This document shows, one piece after another, positions 1 to 10,857 of a stretch of 64,000 nt of DNA. Positions within the stretch are counted from its first letter, which is position 1, and each line of letters starts with the position of its first letter. The notes below the pieces were generated by a model. It made no database searches, was not told the origin of the DNA, and was given only the letters and a program-made list of their open reading frames with translations. The position numbers were made by a program, and so were the translations under genes. This stretch comes from Chalara sp. BL73 (lineage: Eukaryota > Ascomycota > Leotiomycetes > Helotiales), in contig CAKJVC010000011.1 of the NCBI GenBank assembly GCA_918026815.1, positions 124,001-188,000 on the forward strand, written 5' to 3'.

Positions 1-663
1 CCGAGTTGCTTTCAGAAATGAGCAGGTTTTCCTGCAACCGTTTCTGTACTCGTAGTAGAAATGAGACTCCTGAAGACGGCCCAACGTAATGGCCTTCAAG
101 ATCCGTTTCCGGAGGCTCTGGAGAATTATGAAATGACATTTCTTGGCTGTTGCCATTGGCCACATCTGCATTTTGCAAATAATTGCGTTGGCATGGAATT
201 TCAGTTGAACTAAACCCAGGACTTGCGTCTGAACTCATATGGACATCTGCCAGGGAACTTTGGCCATGCTCTGTGTCATCTACGTTCACTTCATTTTCCG
301 GTGAGGGATAAATGCTTTGGATACCAATATGGCTCGCATTCGGTGCAGGCACAATGGGGACCTTCCCTCGGTTATAACTGGCATTGTAATGGCAACTTAG
401 ATTCTTGCGAATGCAAACATTGCATGGTACTGTTCCTGAGCAACGCCCCTTCTTCCTATGATGCGATGTTAGACAAAGGCGCTGGTAAAGATACCAAGAG
501 ATACAAGATTGTGTAAATGTATAGTTATATATACTGACTTTTTACAGTTATCGCATGCCCTTGTCACGCGAACTCGCCGTTGGCCATCACGTCTTCTCTT
601 GCTAAGTGGCGGATAATCCACAGAAATACTACTGGTCTCATTTGGCTTGGAGTTAGTGCTCAT
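1..663 (-). CDS. Zn(II)2Cys6 transcription factor, N-terminal part (cut by left edge)
   Basis: The gene starts with ATG at 663 and runs leftward off the window. Exon 1 is 663-539, an 83-bp intron follows (538-456, donor GTCAGT, acceptor CATAG), and exon 2 is open from 455 to 1. The splice completes a fungal binuclear zinc cluster with spacing C-x2-C-x6-C-x5-C-x2-C-x6-C, starting at ACDNC and preceded by a basic stretch (KRRRDGQRR). Downstream is a Ser/Pro/Asn-rich linker, then the start of the segment (GPSSGVSFLLR) that often precedes the fungal-specific regulatory domain. Such proteins bind CGG-containing DNA half-sites in the nucleus. It lies head-to-tail with an MFS permease and near an NRPS-like enzyme, so a cluster-specific regulator is possible; that is inference. 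The regulatory domain is outside the window. Confidence 0.88.
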
Positions 664-1044
664 AGTTCAACATAATGCTGTATATTACGAGTAGATGAGA
701 CCAATAATATCGACCTGGTTTTCATATGCATTACACTTGGACCTCTACCTGGATGAAGTCAAGCGACTTCATTTTTGATGCCTGAGGCACATAATTCACT
801 GAAGTCTTTGCGCCAAGTCATGTGGGCGGAAAAGGCATTCGACCTTTTCCGACACTAACAGCAAGTGCTGCTTGTAATCACTTTGACTTATTGGAATTAT
901 CCGATACTTACCCTGTGTCTAAATATTTCTCTTTCAAAGTTCTAGAAGTAGATACCCATATTTCATATGATTATACCTATGCGTCATTCCTAATCCCACA
1001 TGCCTTATTTCTCCCCCTCCAGGTTTCCATCTTTCAACTGACAG
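664..1044. other. Intergenic, regulator 5' side / MFS 3' side
   Basis: 381 bp between the start codon of the regulator and the stop codon of the MFS permease. It should hold the regulator promoter. I see no convincing coding exon, repeat or RNA gene. Confidence 0.5.
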
Positions 1045-2972
1045 CTAGTAGACGTAAAAGTTGGTTTCCTCATCGTCTGAAGCCTTCAATTTCTCGTTCA
1101 CTCTCTTTAAAATAGTCTTCATGACCCACGCTAGAATAACAACAACAATAGAGAAGCCAGTGCTTGCGTACATCGCCATACTAAAGTTAGGGGCATCTCT
1201 GTCGGGCCAGAGGTACGGTGTATAAATGAATGAGAGGTTCCCGAGAGTGTTGACCAGTCCAATGGCAACTGCCTTCTTCTCATCCGTCTGCCCAACAACC
1301 GCTGCGGTCCAGGACAAGATAATGTTATTGACGCCATAGGTCGCACCGACGAACAGAACCATAGCAAAGTAACGTGCTCCAACATTCGACTGTGCAGTGC
1401 CGAGGATAAAACCAACGCAAGCAATTGCCTTAGAGATAGTAATGTGCCATGTGCGCTCGTTGAAGTGGCCGGATGACCACGAAACCGCGACCGACGTAAA
1501 GGTTGCAAGTAAGAATGGCGGACATGTAAGGACTAATGTGACCGTGGTATTGAAGCCAAGTGTTTTGACTACGGTAGGCATGAAATTCTTGAATCCGTTT
1601 GCGGATAAGTGCATGTTGCCCATAAATGCAAAGATCCAACATCGGTAGTCAGTGACACACTCAAAGAATCCTTTCCATGTGCTAGTTCCAAGACGCTTTT
1701 GCGTCGTGTCACGCTCGATACGGGTATGTGCTAGTTGGCGTTCGGCAGCAGTGAGCCACCTAGTTTCAAGTGGGGAATCTGGAAGCAAAAATAAGGAGAG
1801 AATAGCAACCCCGACTATGAAAGATGATTAGCAAGTGTCTGTTGTCAGGCTATTCAATCCAGCTTACCGGTAATAACTCCTTGGATTAAGAACAGCCATC
1901 TCCAGCCCTCAAGCCCATGCTTGCCATCAAGGCCGGCAAAGACCGCAGCTGCCAGTAGGCCTGAGAAGGAGCTAGCGAGCAGGTTTCCGGTATAAAATAT
2001 TGCCAACCTTGTGGCAGATTCCTTCCGGTTGTAAAAAAGACTAACCATGTATACCGCACCAGAATAGAATGGAGCTTCAGTTATGCCAAGCATGAATCTA
2101 CGTAATGGCACAAACAATTAGTGAAGCTGATCAAAAACAAAGTATAGTGAGGGTAATAAAGCTCGAGATTTCGTGCTCACAAACATACCTACAAATGACC
2201 ATGCCTTTAAAATCCTTGACCACGCAAGTGAGTGTAGATACAATAGCCCATGCCAACATGCCTATAGATCAGAATCTTCGAATTAGTTGTCTATTCAAGA
2301 ATATTTATAGAGTATGAAGAGTTGTTGCAGGAGCGAATTACTCCCAAGGGATGTTCAAGGATTATATGCATGCCTTGAGAGCAAAACAGAACTTTCCAAT
2401 GTAGAGGATTTTACTTTGAGAAGCTGATACTTACAACCAGCCATGTACCACGAAGGTCGCACCCGGCTTAGAATCATATTGGACGGGATCTGACCCAGAA
2501 TGTATCTTTCCCATGGTATTAGCAACAGTTACTAGATAAGACAAGAATTTGCTCAAGATAGTAAAAACTTACCCGACAAACAGAACGCTCACGCAGGTGT
2601 TATATTGGGAGCCTTTCAAACCCAAATCCTTATTGAGATGATTGAGCTTCGCACTGACAATGGCATTGCGATCGAGGAAATTGAGAAAGTACATGAGCCA
2701 GAGGATAGGCTAAACAACAAATCAGTCACCGAAGGCATATTTTGTGTACCCCAAGACGAGTTCTGAATTTTATGTCTTACCATGATGAAAAGGTCTAGTT
2801 TCTTTACCAGTGCAATTTCGGCGGGATTGGTCTTAGCGGCAGAACCAAACTTGTCGAGCCGAACACCTTTATCAACTTTGTCAAATGTATCCACATGCTC
2901 GACTGCAATGTCATCTTTATTCTCTTTGGCTTTAATATGATCCGTAGGAGCGGTTGCGGTGGTGGCCGCCAT
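1045..2972 (-). CDS. MFS permease, anion:cation symporter (Dal5/allantoate-type) family
   Basis: Six exons on the minus strand join in frame to 490 aa: 2972-2781, 2709-2573, 2505-2435, 2261-2189, 2097-1868 and 1814-1045. The N-terminus is charged and cytosolic. The first helix region carries the family pattern PILWLMYFLNFLDR, followed by GQIPSN, and GITEAPFYSG marks the later N-half helices. The C-half shows GFNTT, an ASTGFS-type helix and a short charged tail. This matches fungal ACS-type transporters, which import organic anions such as allantoate, nicotinate, pantothenate or phthalate-like acids across the plasma membrane; the substrate cannot be read from sequence. It is divergent from the NRPS-like gene at 3692 and tandem with the regulator at 1-663, so co-regulation is plausible. 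No frame break was seen. Confidence 0.88.
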
Positions 2973-3691
2973 ATTGAGGTTATAAGCAGAACGAATACTC
3001 GTGTGGCAGGAAAAAAGACCGGAGAGAGGAGAGGCAGGGAGAAAGAATATTTCCGAGATATTTTGCTCAATTCAAGGAAAGTTAATCTCGCCCTTATGTA
3101 CATTTCTCGGTGAGGATGCGTTGAGGGGTTGCTGACTGGTCATAGCTCGTTTACGACGTTGTCTGCCATGTATACATGGATTAAACCAGAGGCATAAACT
3201 GTTTACCCTGCGTAACCCCATGGGGAAGAGCTGTTAGTGGCCATAAATGTAAGCTTCCTGAGTCTTGATTTGGGGATCGTCGACCTACCATATGCGGGGA
3301 GTAGATGCCGGGGGGGAATGGTGGGGCGGAAAAGGTCAGAACGCTACGTAGACTCGGAAAAGGTAGAACATAGCCGTGGGAGAGGCGGAAAATGAGAAGT
3401 GTTGTCAACGCATACTTAAGCAAGATAATCATGAATTTCAGTGTAATATAGTAGGGGCTGCACTCTGATAGGAGGTAGAATTAAACGCCGCCGCCGAACT
3501 GTAGCCTTCCCAAGTAACTCTGCAGCATACGGCCCTCCCTGTCCCACTTTGTATGTACATCCCGAGCTCATGGAACTTAGGACATACTGAGGAAAGGCAT
3601 CCGGCCCTAGTCAAGATATAAAATTGTCACAGGGAACTCTCTTGGCTCTCCCTTCTACCTGTACACTTGACCGTTATTCAATCGCTATACT
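2973..3691. promoter_or_regulatory. Divergent promoter region between MFS permease and NRPS-like enzyme
   Basis: 719 bp lie between two divergent start codons, so both promoters must sit here. A TATAAAA box at 3617-3623, about 70 bp before the ATG at 3692, fits the NRPS-like gene. No operator could be assigned to the neighbouring Zn2Cys6 protein. Confidence 0.5.
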
Positions 3692-6600
3692 ATGTCTGCG
3701 ACACAAACCGTCACCCAAGAGGCAACGGCTTCTGGATTTCCACTCAATTCTAAGCCGGAACGATCTCATGCTACTATAGACGAGCTCATCAGGCATCGTG
3801 CAGAGGAGTTAAATGATTTCCCTCTGATTGGCTACCCACGGAATGGCCTTATAGATTTCGAGGAGCACGGTGCTCGTGCATTGGATCGATATGTAGATGC
3901 TGCGGTTCTTAGGTTTCAGAATCTAGGATTGAATCCCGTGGTATGTATAGCATATCCCATTCTTTAGGGCCACATCGCCATACAGTGCTAACTAGTGATT
4001 TTCCGTTCAGGACTCATCACTGGAAAAGGCACCGGTTGTTTCTATTCTCGCCCAATCAAGTTTTAATGTGATCGTAACGTTATTAGGCCTCAGTCGTATG
4101 GGATATGCCGTCTTCTTCCTATCCACCCGACTCGCAGCTCCCGCACTCCTCCAACTTCTTGAAATGTCAGAATGCAACACTGTCGTGACCCAGGAAGCCT
4201 TCCATCCAGTATTGGCCGAAGTTCAACAAAAGAGATCACTTGCATTGTTTCCAGTTCTCGTCCGAGAGGACTACTTTGTAACGGATGCTCCTGTATTCCT
4301 GAGAAGTTACGACGCCAGAAAGGAAACTGAGAAGATCGGTTTCATCATACACTCCTCCGGCTCGACTGGACTACCCAAGCCGATCTTTCTCTCCCACCGC
4401 AATTGCATAGGTGTTTTTGGAAGCAACCTTGGCATGAACGCTCTTTTGACATCGCCTCTATTTCACAGCCACGGGCTCTATGAGGTATTCCGATCAATTT
4501 ACTCTAAAAAGACAATCTACCTCCGTAATTACGCTCTCCCTTTGACCAACCAGGGCGTGATCTCCATGGTTCGATATGTGCAACCGGAATTACTTCACTG
4601 TGTCCCGTACGTGCTCAAGCTCTTTGCCGAGTCTGAAGAAGGCGTGCGGTGTCTGGCCCAGATCAAAACCGTCCTGTTTGCTGGAAGTAGCTGTCCTGAT
4701 GATCTGGGAGACCGTCTTGTTAAGAATGGTGTCAATTTATGTGCAAACTATGGAGCGTAAGTCAAGCAGTCTCAAGATCTTATCTTAGGTATTAATGAAT
4801 GCCATAGCACAGAGACGGGTCGCCTCATGACCTCTGCCCGTCCACCTGGGGATAACTATTGGAATTACTTACGTGTTCTTCCTCCGGTTAAGCAATATGT
4901 ATGGATGGACGAGATCGCCCCTGGAGTTTACGAGTGTGTTGCACTGGATGGCCTGACATCAAAGAGCACCGTCAACTCCCAAGACCCTCCAAACTCCTTC
5001 CGCACAAGAGATCTCTTCACACCACATCCAGAGCACGTCAATATGTGGAGATATCTCAGCAGACTTGACGATCGTCTCACTCTAGTCAATGGCGAGAAGG
5101 TTCTTCCGATTCCCATCGAAGGCAAAATTCGGACTGAGAATTATGTAAAAGAAGTTGCTGTTTTTGGAGCAGAGCGAAGCGTGCCTGGGCTTCTGCTTTT
5201 TCGGGCCGAGAGCGCATCCCATCTTTCAGATGAAGGATTCATTGAAGCAGTCTGGCCTGTTGTTGAGGCAGCGAACGCTCAAGCCGAGACGTTTTCTCGC
5301 ATTCCTAAAGAACTTGTTGTGGTTGTGCCCTTCGAAACAAATTACCCCCAGACCGATAAAGGCACCTTTATCCGTGCTCAATTATACAACCAATTCAAGC
5401 CTGAGATCGATGCCGCGTATGAAAAATTTGAGAATGGAGAAGCGGGTACCTTGATTATGGAGGTACCCGAACTAGAGCACTATCTACTCAGAAAGTTCCG
5501 CGAGGATTTGGGAGTTGATCTCAAGTCCAGGGAAGTCGACTTCTTTGCGTTTGGCATCGACAGTCTTCAGTGCATCAAGTTATGGAATATCATCAAATCT
5601 CAGCTTGATTTAGGTGGCCGACAAGCACAACTAAGTCAAAATATTCTCTATGAGAAAGGAAACGTGGCTGAACTCGCTCGTTATCTCGTCAATTTGAGGA
5701 CTGGTGATCTCGAAGCAATTGAAAACCAATTCCAGGTGATGAGAAACTTGATCACAAAGTACTCTTCGTTTCAACAGCGGTCTCCTGGAAAGCAGCCAAG
5801 ACCGGAAAAGGAAACTATTGTAAGTAGTCACCTAAGCTGATATATTTTGACAACTGTTATACTAACAAATTTTTATTTCAGCTGGTATCTGGGACTACGG
5901 GTGCTCTTGGTGCACATATTCTTGCGCAACTTGTCCGGCTTCCGAACGTAGAAGCCATCTGGGCACCTGTGCGAGCAAAAACATGCGCAGATGCCACCGA
6001 GAGAGTCGCCACGTCTTTGAAAAGCCGGGGTCTTGAAATTTCATCCGAAGAGCAAAGCAAAATCGTCGCCCTCCCATCTGATTTCAGCCAGGCAAATTTC
6101 GGATTCGACGATGCGGCACTCTCGGAACTTCGATCCAAGCTCACAATCGTTATCCACAGCGCCTGGGCCGTTAATTTCAACATTTCTGTGCAGAGCTTTG
6201 AAGGCCAACACATCAGCGCCGTGCACAACCTGATCCAATTCTGCCTCGATACGGATACTCCGGAACCTGCTCGCTTCTACTTCTGCTCCTCTGTATCATC
6301 CGCAGGAGGAACCCCTAAGCCTGCTGTCGTTCCAGAGGGACCGGTCAAGGATATTTCCTTTGCGCAGAAAACGGGCTACGCACGCTCCAAGTATGTCGCT
6401 GAGCACATTGTCCTCAACGCAGCGAAAGTTGCGCATGCGCCGGCACGGGTTTTGCGTGTTGGTCAACTGGTTGGTGACACGAAGCAGGGAGTATGGAACA
6501 CGACCGAGGGTATCCCTTTAATGATCCAAACAGCCGAGACTCTCGGAGCCCTACCAGCTTTAGACGAGGTCAGTATCATGCGCCATCTCTACGTAATGGT

Positions 6601-7101
6601 ACAGAAAGAAAATGCTCATGGAACATACAGGAAATGACCTGGCTGCCCGTAGATGTTGCAGCCGAGATTATCCTCGAGCTCACAGATGCTATTAGCTCAG
6701 ATCCAAGCCGAGAAACCAGCGCCCAAAGCTCCGAGAAAGATTTAGTCTACCACGTTCTGAACCCGACGCGATTCCACTGGACGCGCGATATGCTGCCGGC
6801 GCTCGCAGCAGCTGGCCTCAAATTTGAGACGCTTTCGTCGTCAGCATGGTTGGAGAGACTCCGCAGCTCAAGCCGCGATCCGGTGAAGAACCCCCCGATC
6901 AAGCTATTCGACTGGTTCGAGGGCAAATATGGCGGTGACCAGAGCAAGATCCCGGCAGGGGTCTTGGAGTATTTGACCGAGGAGACCGGAAAAAAGAGCA
7001 CGGCTATTAGAAATGTCCCCGATGTGACAAGAAATGAGTTTATTACCAAGATAATCGAGAGCTTGCAGCGGCGATGGCATAATACAGCAACCGCAAGTTA
7101 G
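3692..7101 (+). CDS. NRPS-like enzyme: adenylation-thiolation-reductase (carboxylic acid reductase type)
   Basis: Five exons (3692-3940, 4011-4756, 4808-5819, 5882-6568, 6631-7101) join in frame to 1054 aa. The order is A-T-R with no condensation domain. The adenylation domain carries the AMP-binding loop SSGSTGLPK near residue 200, the YGATETG core made across intron 2, and a late Lys in TDKG. A thiolation domain follows with FGIDSLQ near 584, Ser being the phosphopantetheine site. The C-terminal domain is a Rossmann reductase with GTTGALG near 675 and the catalytic YARSK near 834. The family activates a carboxylic acid as AMP ester, loads it on the carrier arm and releases an aldehyde (or alcohol) with NADPH. 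The substrate, aryl or amino acid, is not readable by eye. A TATAAAA box lies about 70 bp upstream. Neighbouring permease and regulator suggest a small metabolite locus. Confidence 0.9.
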
Positions 7102-7740
7102 ACCTCTAGATATACACAATACTAAAGTAGCAATGCAATTTATGAAAGTGTTTATTTGATTATAGGCGGCCGACTGGCGATTTCCATTGCTAGCCTCTGC
7201 ACCTGGAGCTAAAAACCGAGGACTGTGCATGTTTACAATAACAAAAAATAAATGTCATGGTATATGGTGGAGCTGAGCCCGGTACAACAGATATGAAACA
7301 CTTATTAGTTCGGAATATAAAGCAATGCTTCCATCTAGCGCCAGAAAGGGTATCTCATTCTGAATAAAGCATATCATACACAGCATCTGGTATCTCGATC
7401 ATCACCTCCACGCCATGCTTTCTCTTCTCAACCAATGCCCGCTTCGCTATATATATTGTACATCGCGCCTTCTTGCTTTCTGTTCGACTCTTATTCCCCC
7501 AAATCCTTTTGAGAAAGCTTAAACCTAAAACGCATCGCTAAAAATGATGAAGATATGCTCAAGCCTCTTAGCTCATGTTTGACCGCTGAGCAAGTGGAGG
7601 TTTGAGTTGTAAATGTTAGAAGAATTGAAATCCGATGGGAATGGCTGCAACACCACAGGCCCCGACCCAGGAAGCCCACCTCATAGATATCCATCGACGA
7701 GACCGGCTCTGCGGCGTATATTTAAGAGATGAGTAACGCT
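7102..7740. other. Convergent 3' ends of NRPS-like gene and KAR9-like gene
   Basis: 639 bp between two converging stop codons, holding both 3' UTRs. No coding or RNA gene is supported. Confidence 0.5.
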
Positions 7741-10700
7741 TCAGCGCCAAGGCTTTTTGCCTTGGCTATCGGTGCTTGTAACACTGGTTCCCAGTTTCAT
7801 CGCGCTAACTGCACCAGCAATAGCCTGGGGGCTCTCCCTTCCTGTCACACTCGACCCTTGCCTGCCTCTTGGGGTAGGCAATAAACTGCTTCTTCTGTTG
7901 GCTGCCAGTGAGCTCGCTGGCCGAGTGGCCCGAGTTGGTGGAGTTAGAGAACTTGGATCGCTCGAAGTTGGCTGGAGAGATACTCGGCGATTTGCCGCAA
8001 GCGAGCTCGTCGGTCGAGTGCCTTGAGATGGTGGAGTCAGAGACGTTGGATCACTCGCAATGGGCTGGAGAGATGCTCGACGATTTGCGATAGGTGTGAG
8101 TGTTGACGTCGAGGACTGGATTGTAAGATTTCGGGGACGTACGGAAGGAGATGATTGTGATAGGACCTGTTGCGAATATGGACCGGGACTAGAAACTCTG
8201 TCTCGGAAGGATAAGCGGGAGTTAGAAGGGCGAGATGGCGTGGTTTCGGCTGGTGGAGATGAATTTTCTGCGGTGTTTTCCCGACTCAGAGGCGGCCGCA
8301 GTGGTATCATGGATGATGATCCGTTCGATCGGTTGGAGTGCGTGGAAGGAGGCTTGCTTCTGGCGTAAGGACTGGGAGTCGTAAGGCTCATCGGCTTGAA
8401 GTTATGTCCGATTGCGGTGCCAGAAAGATTTGTACTGGAATTCCATTTTGGTCTACCATCCAGAGAACTAGGTATAGAAGGTCGCGGTAATCGATTTCCA
8501 GTTGGCGTAGCCGAGCTTTGTCTTGATGGTGATGGAGAAGTCCCATCAGACGAACCACCTATGCTCGACAAACGGCTCGTGAGCCCTTTCCGGGGTAAGG
8601 AAGTAGGAGCGCTAACATTCCGGCTGCGGCCCGGCTGAGGCAGGTTGGACTTGCTAAACCTGACTTTACCGTTCTTCGCGGGGGTCAACGGATCCAACTC
8701 TCTGCTTATTCCAGTCATAACAACCGATGATGCTGGAGAACTGCCAGGCGTATCGTTGAAGCTACCAAGCGTTGACCGGTCATTGGAAACCATGCTAGAG
8801 ATAGAGTCCCTAAGCTGTTGATTTCGCTTATCCGCTTGAACTTCCTCTAAACTTACGTCTAGCTCATGCATGCGTTCCTTAAGCGTTTCCCATTTTCGTT
8901 GCATATCTGAGTGCAGTCGCAAAATTTCTCCGTTGACCGTTAGTCGATCTTTGACACCCTTTTCGATGATAGATAAAACTCGCTCAATTGCTGGGCCATA
9001 ATGCATTTTCTTGGCTTCATAACTTTCAATCTTCTTTCCCATCGTAGCAGGATTATTGAGATGAACACCACTATCAAGCGCATCCTTAAGCTTAGTGAGA
9101 CTGCGCTCCACAGATTCATACATCTTCTGTGCTTGCCGTCCTGCTCCGCGAAAGACTAGCACCCACCGGTCCTCACCCAATTCCCTTCGTAATGACTCTG
9201 CATCCTTTTCGAGAGTTTTCCAGCTTGCCTCTAATCCAACTCGACGTTGCTCAAGTTCTTCGCACGCTGTAGGGAACATCTCCTCAGCTCTGGAATGGAA
9301 GGTAGATAATCTCATAGGGAGAAAATCAAGAGATGCTCTCAATGGTTGCATTCGGGCGAACAGAGCTAGAAGGCTCGAATCGTCTTGTGCCATCGTTGCC
9401 GTTTGGGGCGAGTTCGGGCTTAGCGGGAAGGATGTTGCTGCCATACTATATCGATTGGTGGATTCTGATCTAACTTTTGCTGGTGGTGTCTCTTCCACGA
9501 TGGTCTCTAATTCGTTGATGTCAACTCCATCACCCCCTACTTCGGCCATCAAAGATTTATGTCGTTTCTCCTCCATCTCAAAGACTAACCGCGCCAAAAT
9601 ATCCATTTCACTACCAATATCACCCAGAACAGTGTTCCATAACTCCTCCCATTCCATAGCCATGACCACAGAGTTCTTTACGCCCTTCAAAGTCATTCTT
9701 ATCTTCTCCCATTCTGATATAATAGTTTCAACCTGCAAGACAACTTTCTTCAACTCATCCGAAGGAACCTCTCCTATGTCCGACCGGCTTTGTAAAGATT
9801 CGATTGCGGACACGTAGACATTGATCAGCTCTTCAAATCTTGTTATGGCAGCGTCCACTTCTTCCAACCCTTCTCTGCCGCCAGCTGCTGCCCACTCCAC
9901 ATCGTCTTCTCCATCGAGGCCAGATACCACCTCGGAGGCTTTTGATATCCAGCTTCGAATCTGTTCCGCTGCTCCCATTAATGCTTTTGAAGCAGCCTTG
10001 GAGGTAGGTATAGCCGACACTTTCGTAGAGAGGGACTCTGCATCAGGCAGCTGTAAGGAGGTCAGTTGTGCTAGCTGGCTTGCAAAAGATACTCGGGAGA
10101 GTGTGTATATCGAGCCTGCCCGCTGGAGGCCAAAGGGGTTGAAGTATGAGGAGGCATCACTCGTAAATTCACTGGGGGTTGTACCATCTGTAGGCGTATC
10201 TTTGGGCAAGGGAGGGGGTGGTGATTCGGTTCCCTCTAAGGAAATGTCTCTTTCGATATGAGCTTGTTTCGTATCAGACATTGCCTTGGTGCCATTTCCG
10301 TTCGTGTGCTCGGGCAACCTGTACTTTTGCGAGTCCACATCTGATTGCTCAGCAAGTGTAGTCATGGTTGAGTTGTCAGAACTAGCCACCGACAGGCGGC
10401 GACGTGTTCCTACTTCCACCACCCGCGAATCACCTGCTGGGGTGTAATCGCCAGAACTTCCGCCAGTATGCTGTGGTGTTAGGTAACCGCTGCTCCGATC
10501 CCCGCTCCACGCTCGGCCTCGCCGCTGTATGCCAAAGTTCACGGATCTTGCGCGATGTAGTTGATCAATCTTGTGAATCTGGTCCTCAGGAATCCGACCA
10601 ATTTGCTCTGCTGAACGAGACGGACTTGTTGACTTGGAAGCAGAATCCTTCCCAAACCCCAAAGCCTTCAATCGTGCTGCTAAGCCCGGCGAAGGCTTTC

Positions 10701-10857
10701 GCTGTCGTGGTTGACGTTGTTCGTGATCTGATTGTGGTTGAGATGTTGTTGAAGTAATATCGACGGTGTGCAGGAGATTATTTGACCAGGGTCCAGTTTC
10801 TCTGGAATTTGAGGTCGATCGCGCGCTGATAGGGAGTACATCACGAAACCCGGTCAT
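7741..10857 (-). CDS. KAR9: KAR9-like microtubule-associated cortical protein
   Basis: An uninterrupted 1038-aa frame. Residues 1-230 are Ser/Thr/Pro-rich and basic. From about 240 (AGSIYTLSRVSF) to about 700 the protein is helical and resembles the KAR9 family (Pfam Karyogamy protein, KAR9), with VEWAAAGG, a SEWEKIRMTLKG segment and repeated acidic helices. The remaining 300 residues are Ser/Arg/Pro-rich with SR-type repeats and basic patches typical of EB1/Bim1-binding tails; several S/T-x-x-P-like stretches are present. In yeast, Kar9 links microtubule plus ends through Bim1 to myosin V and orients the nucleus and spindle. Codon use looks ordinary and no intron is needed. The family call rests on the central domain; low-complexity ends carry little information. 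A long antisense frame (9095-9817) is a shadow of this gene. Confidence 0.85.
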   Translation of the reverse strand: MTGFRDVLPISARSTSNSRETGPWSNNLLHTVDITSTTSQPQSDHEQRQPRQRKPSPGLAARLKALGFGKDSASKSTSPSRSAEQIGRIPEDQIHKIDQLHRARSVNFGIQRRGRAWSGDRSSGYLTPQHTGGSSGDYTPAGDSRVVEVGTRRRLSVASSDNSTMTTLAEQSDVDSQKYRLPEHTNGNGTKAMSDTKQAHIERDISLEGTESPPPPLPKDTPTDGTTPSEFTSDASSYFNPFGLQRAGSIYTLSRVSFASQLAQLTSLQLPDAESLSTKVSAIPTSKAASKALMGAAEQIRSWISKASEVVSGLDGEDDVEWAAAGGREGLEEVDAAITRFEELINVYVSAIESLQSRSDIGEVPSDELKKVVLQVETIISEWEKIRMTLKGVKNSVVMAMEWEELWNTVLGDIGSEMDILARLVFEMEEKRHKSLMAEVGGDGVDINELETIVEETPPAKVRSESTNRYSMAATSFPLSPNSPQTATMAQDDSSLLALFARMQPLRASLDFLPMRLSTFHSRAEEMFPTACEELEQRRVGLEASWKTLEKDAESLRRELGEDRWVLVFRGAGRQAQKMYESVERSLTKLKDALDSGVHLNNPATMGKKIESYEAKKMHYGPAIERVLSIIEKGVKDRLTVNGEILRLHSDMQRKWETLKERMHELDVSLEEVQADKRNQQLRDSISSMVSNDRSTLGSFNDTPGSSPASSVVMTGISRELDPLTPAKNGKVRFSKSNLPQPGRSRNVSAPTSLPRKGLTSRLSSIGGSSDGTSPSPSRQSSATPTGNRLPRPSIPSSLDGRPKWNSSTNLSGTAIGHNFKPMSLTTPSPYARSKPPSTHSNRSNGSSSMIPLRPPLSRENTAENSSPPAETTPSRPSNSRLSFRDRVSSPGPYSQQVLSQSSPSVRPRNLTIQSSTSTLTPIANRRASLQPIASDPTSLTPPSQGTRPTSSLAANRRVSLQPTSSDPSSLTPPTRATRPASSLAANRRSSLLPTPRGRQGSSVTGRESPQAIAGAVSAMKLGTSVTSTDSQGKKPWR

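Noticed and set aside
9095..9817. 240-codon plus-strand open frame
   Set aside because: Antisense to the KAR9-like gene; its Ser/Arg/Thr-rich content is the mirror of that gene's codon pattern, with no domain.
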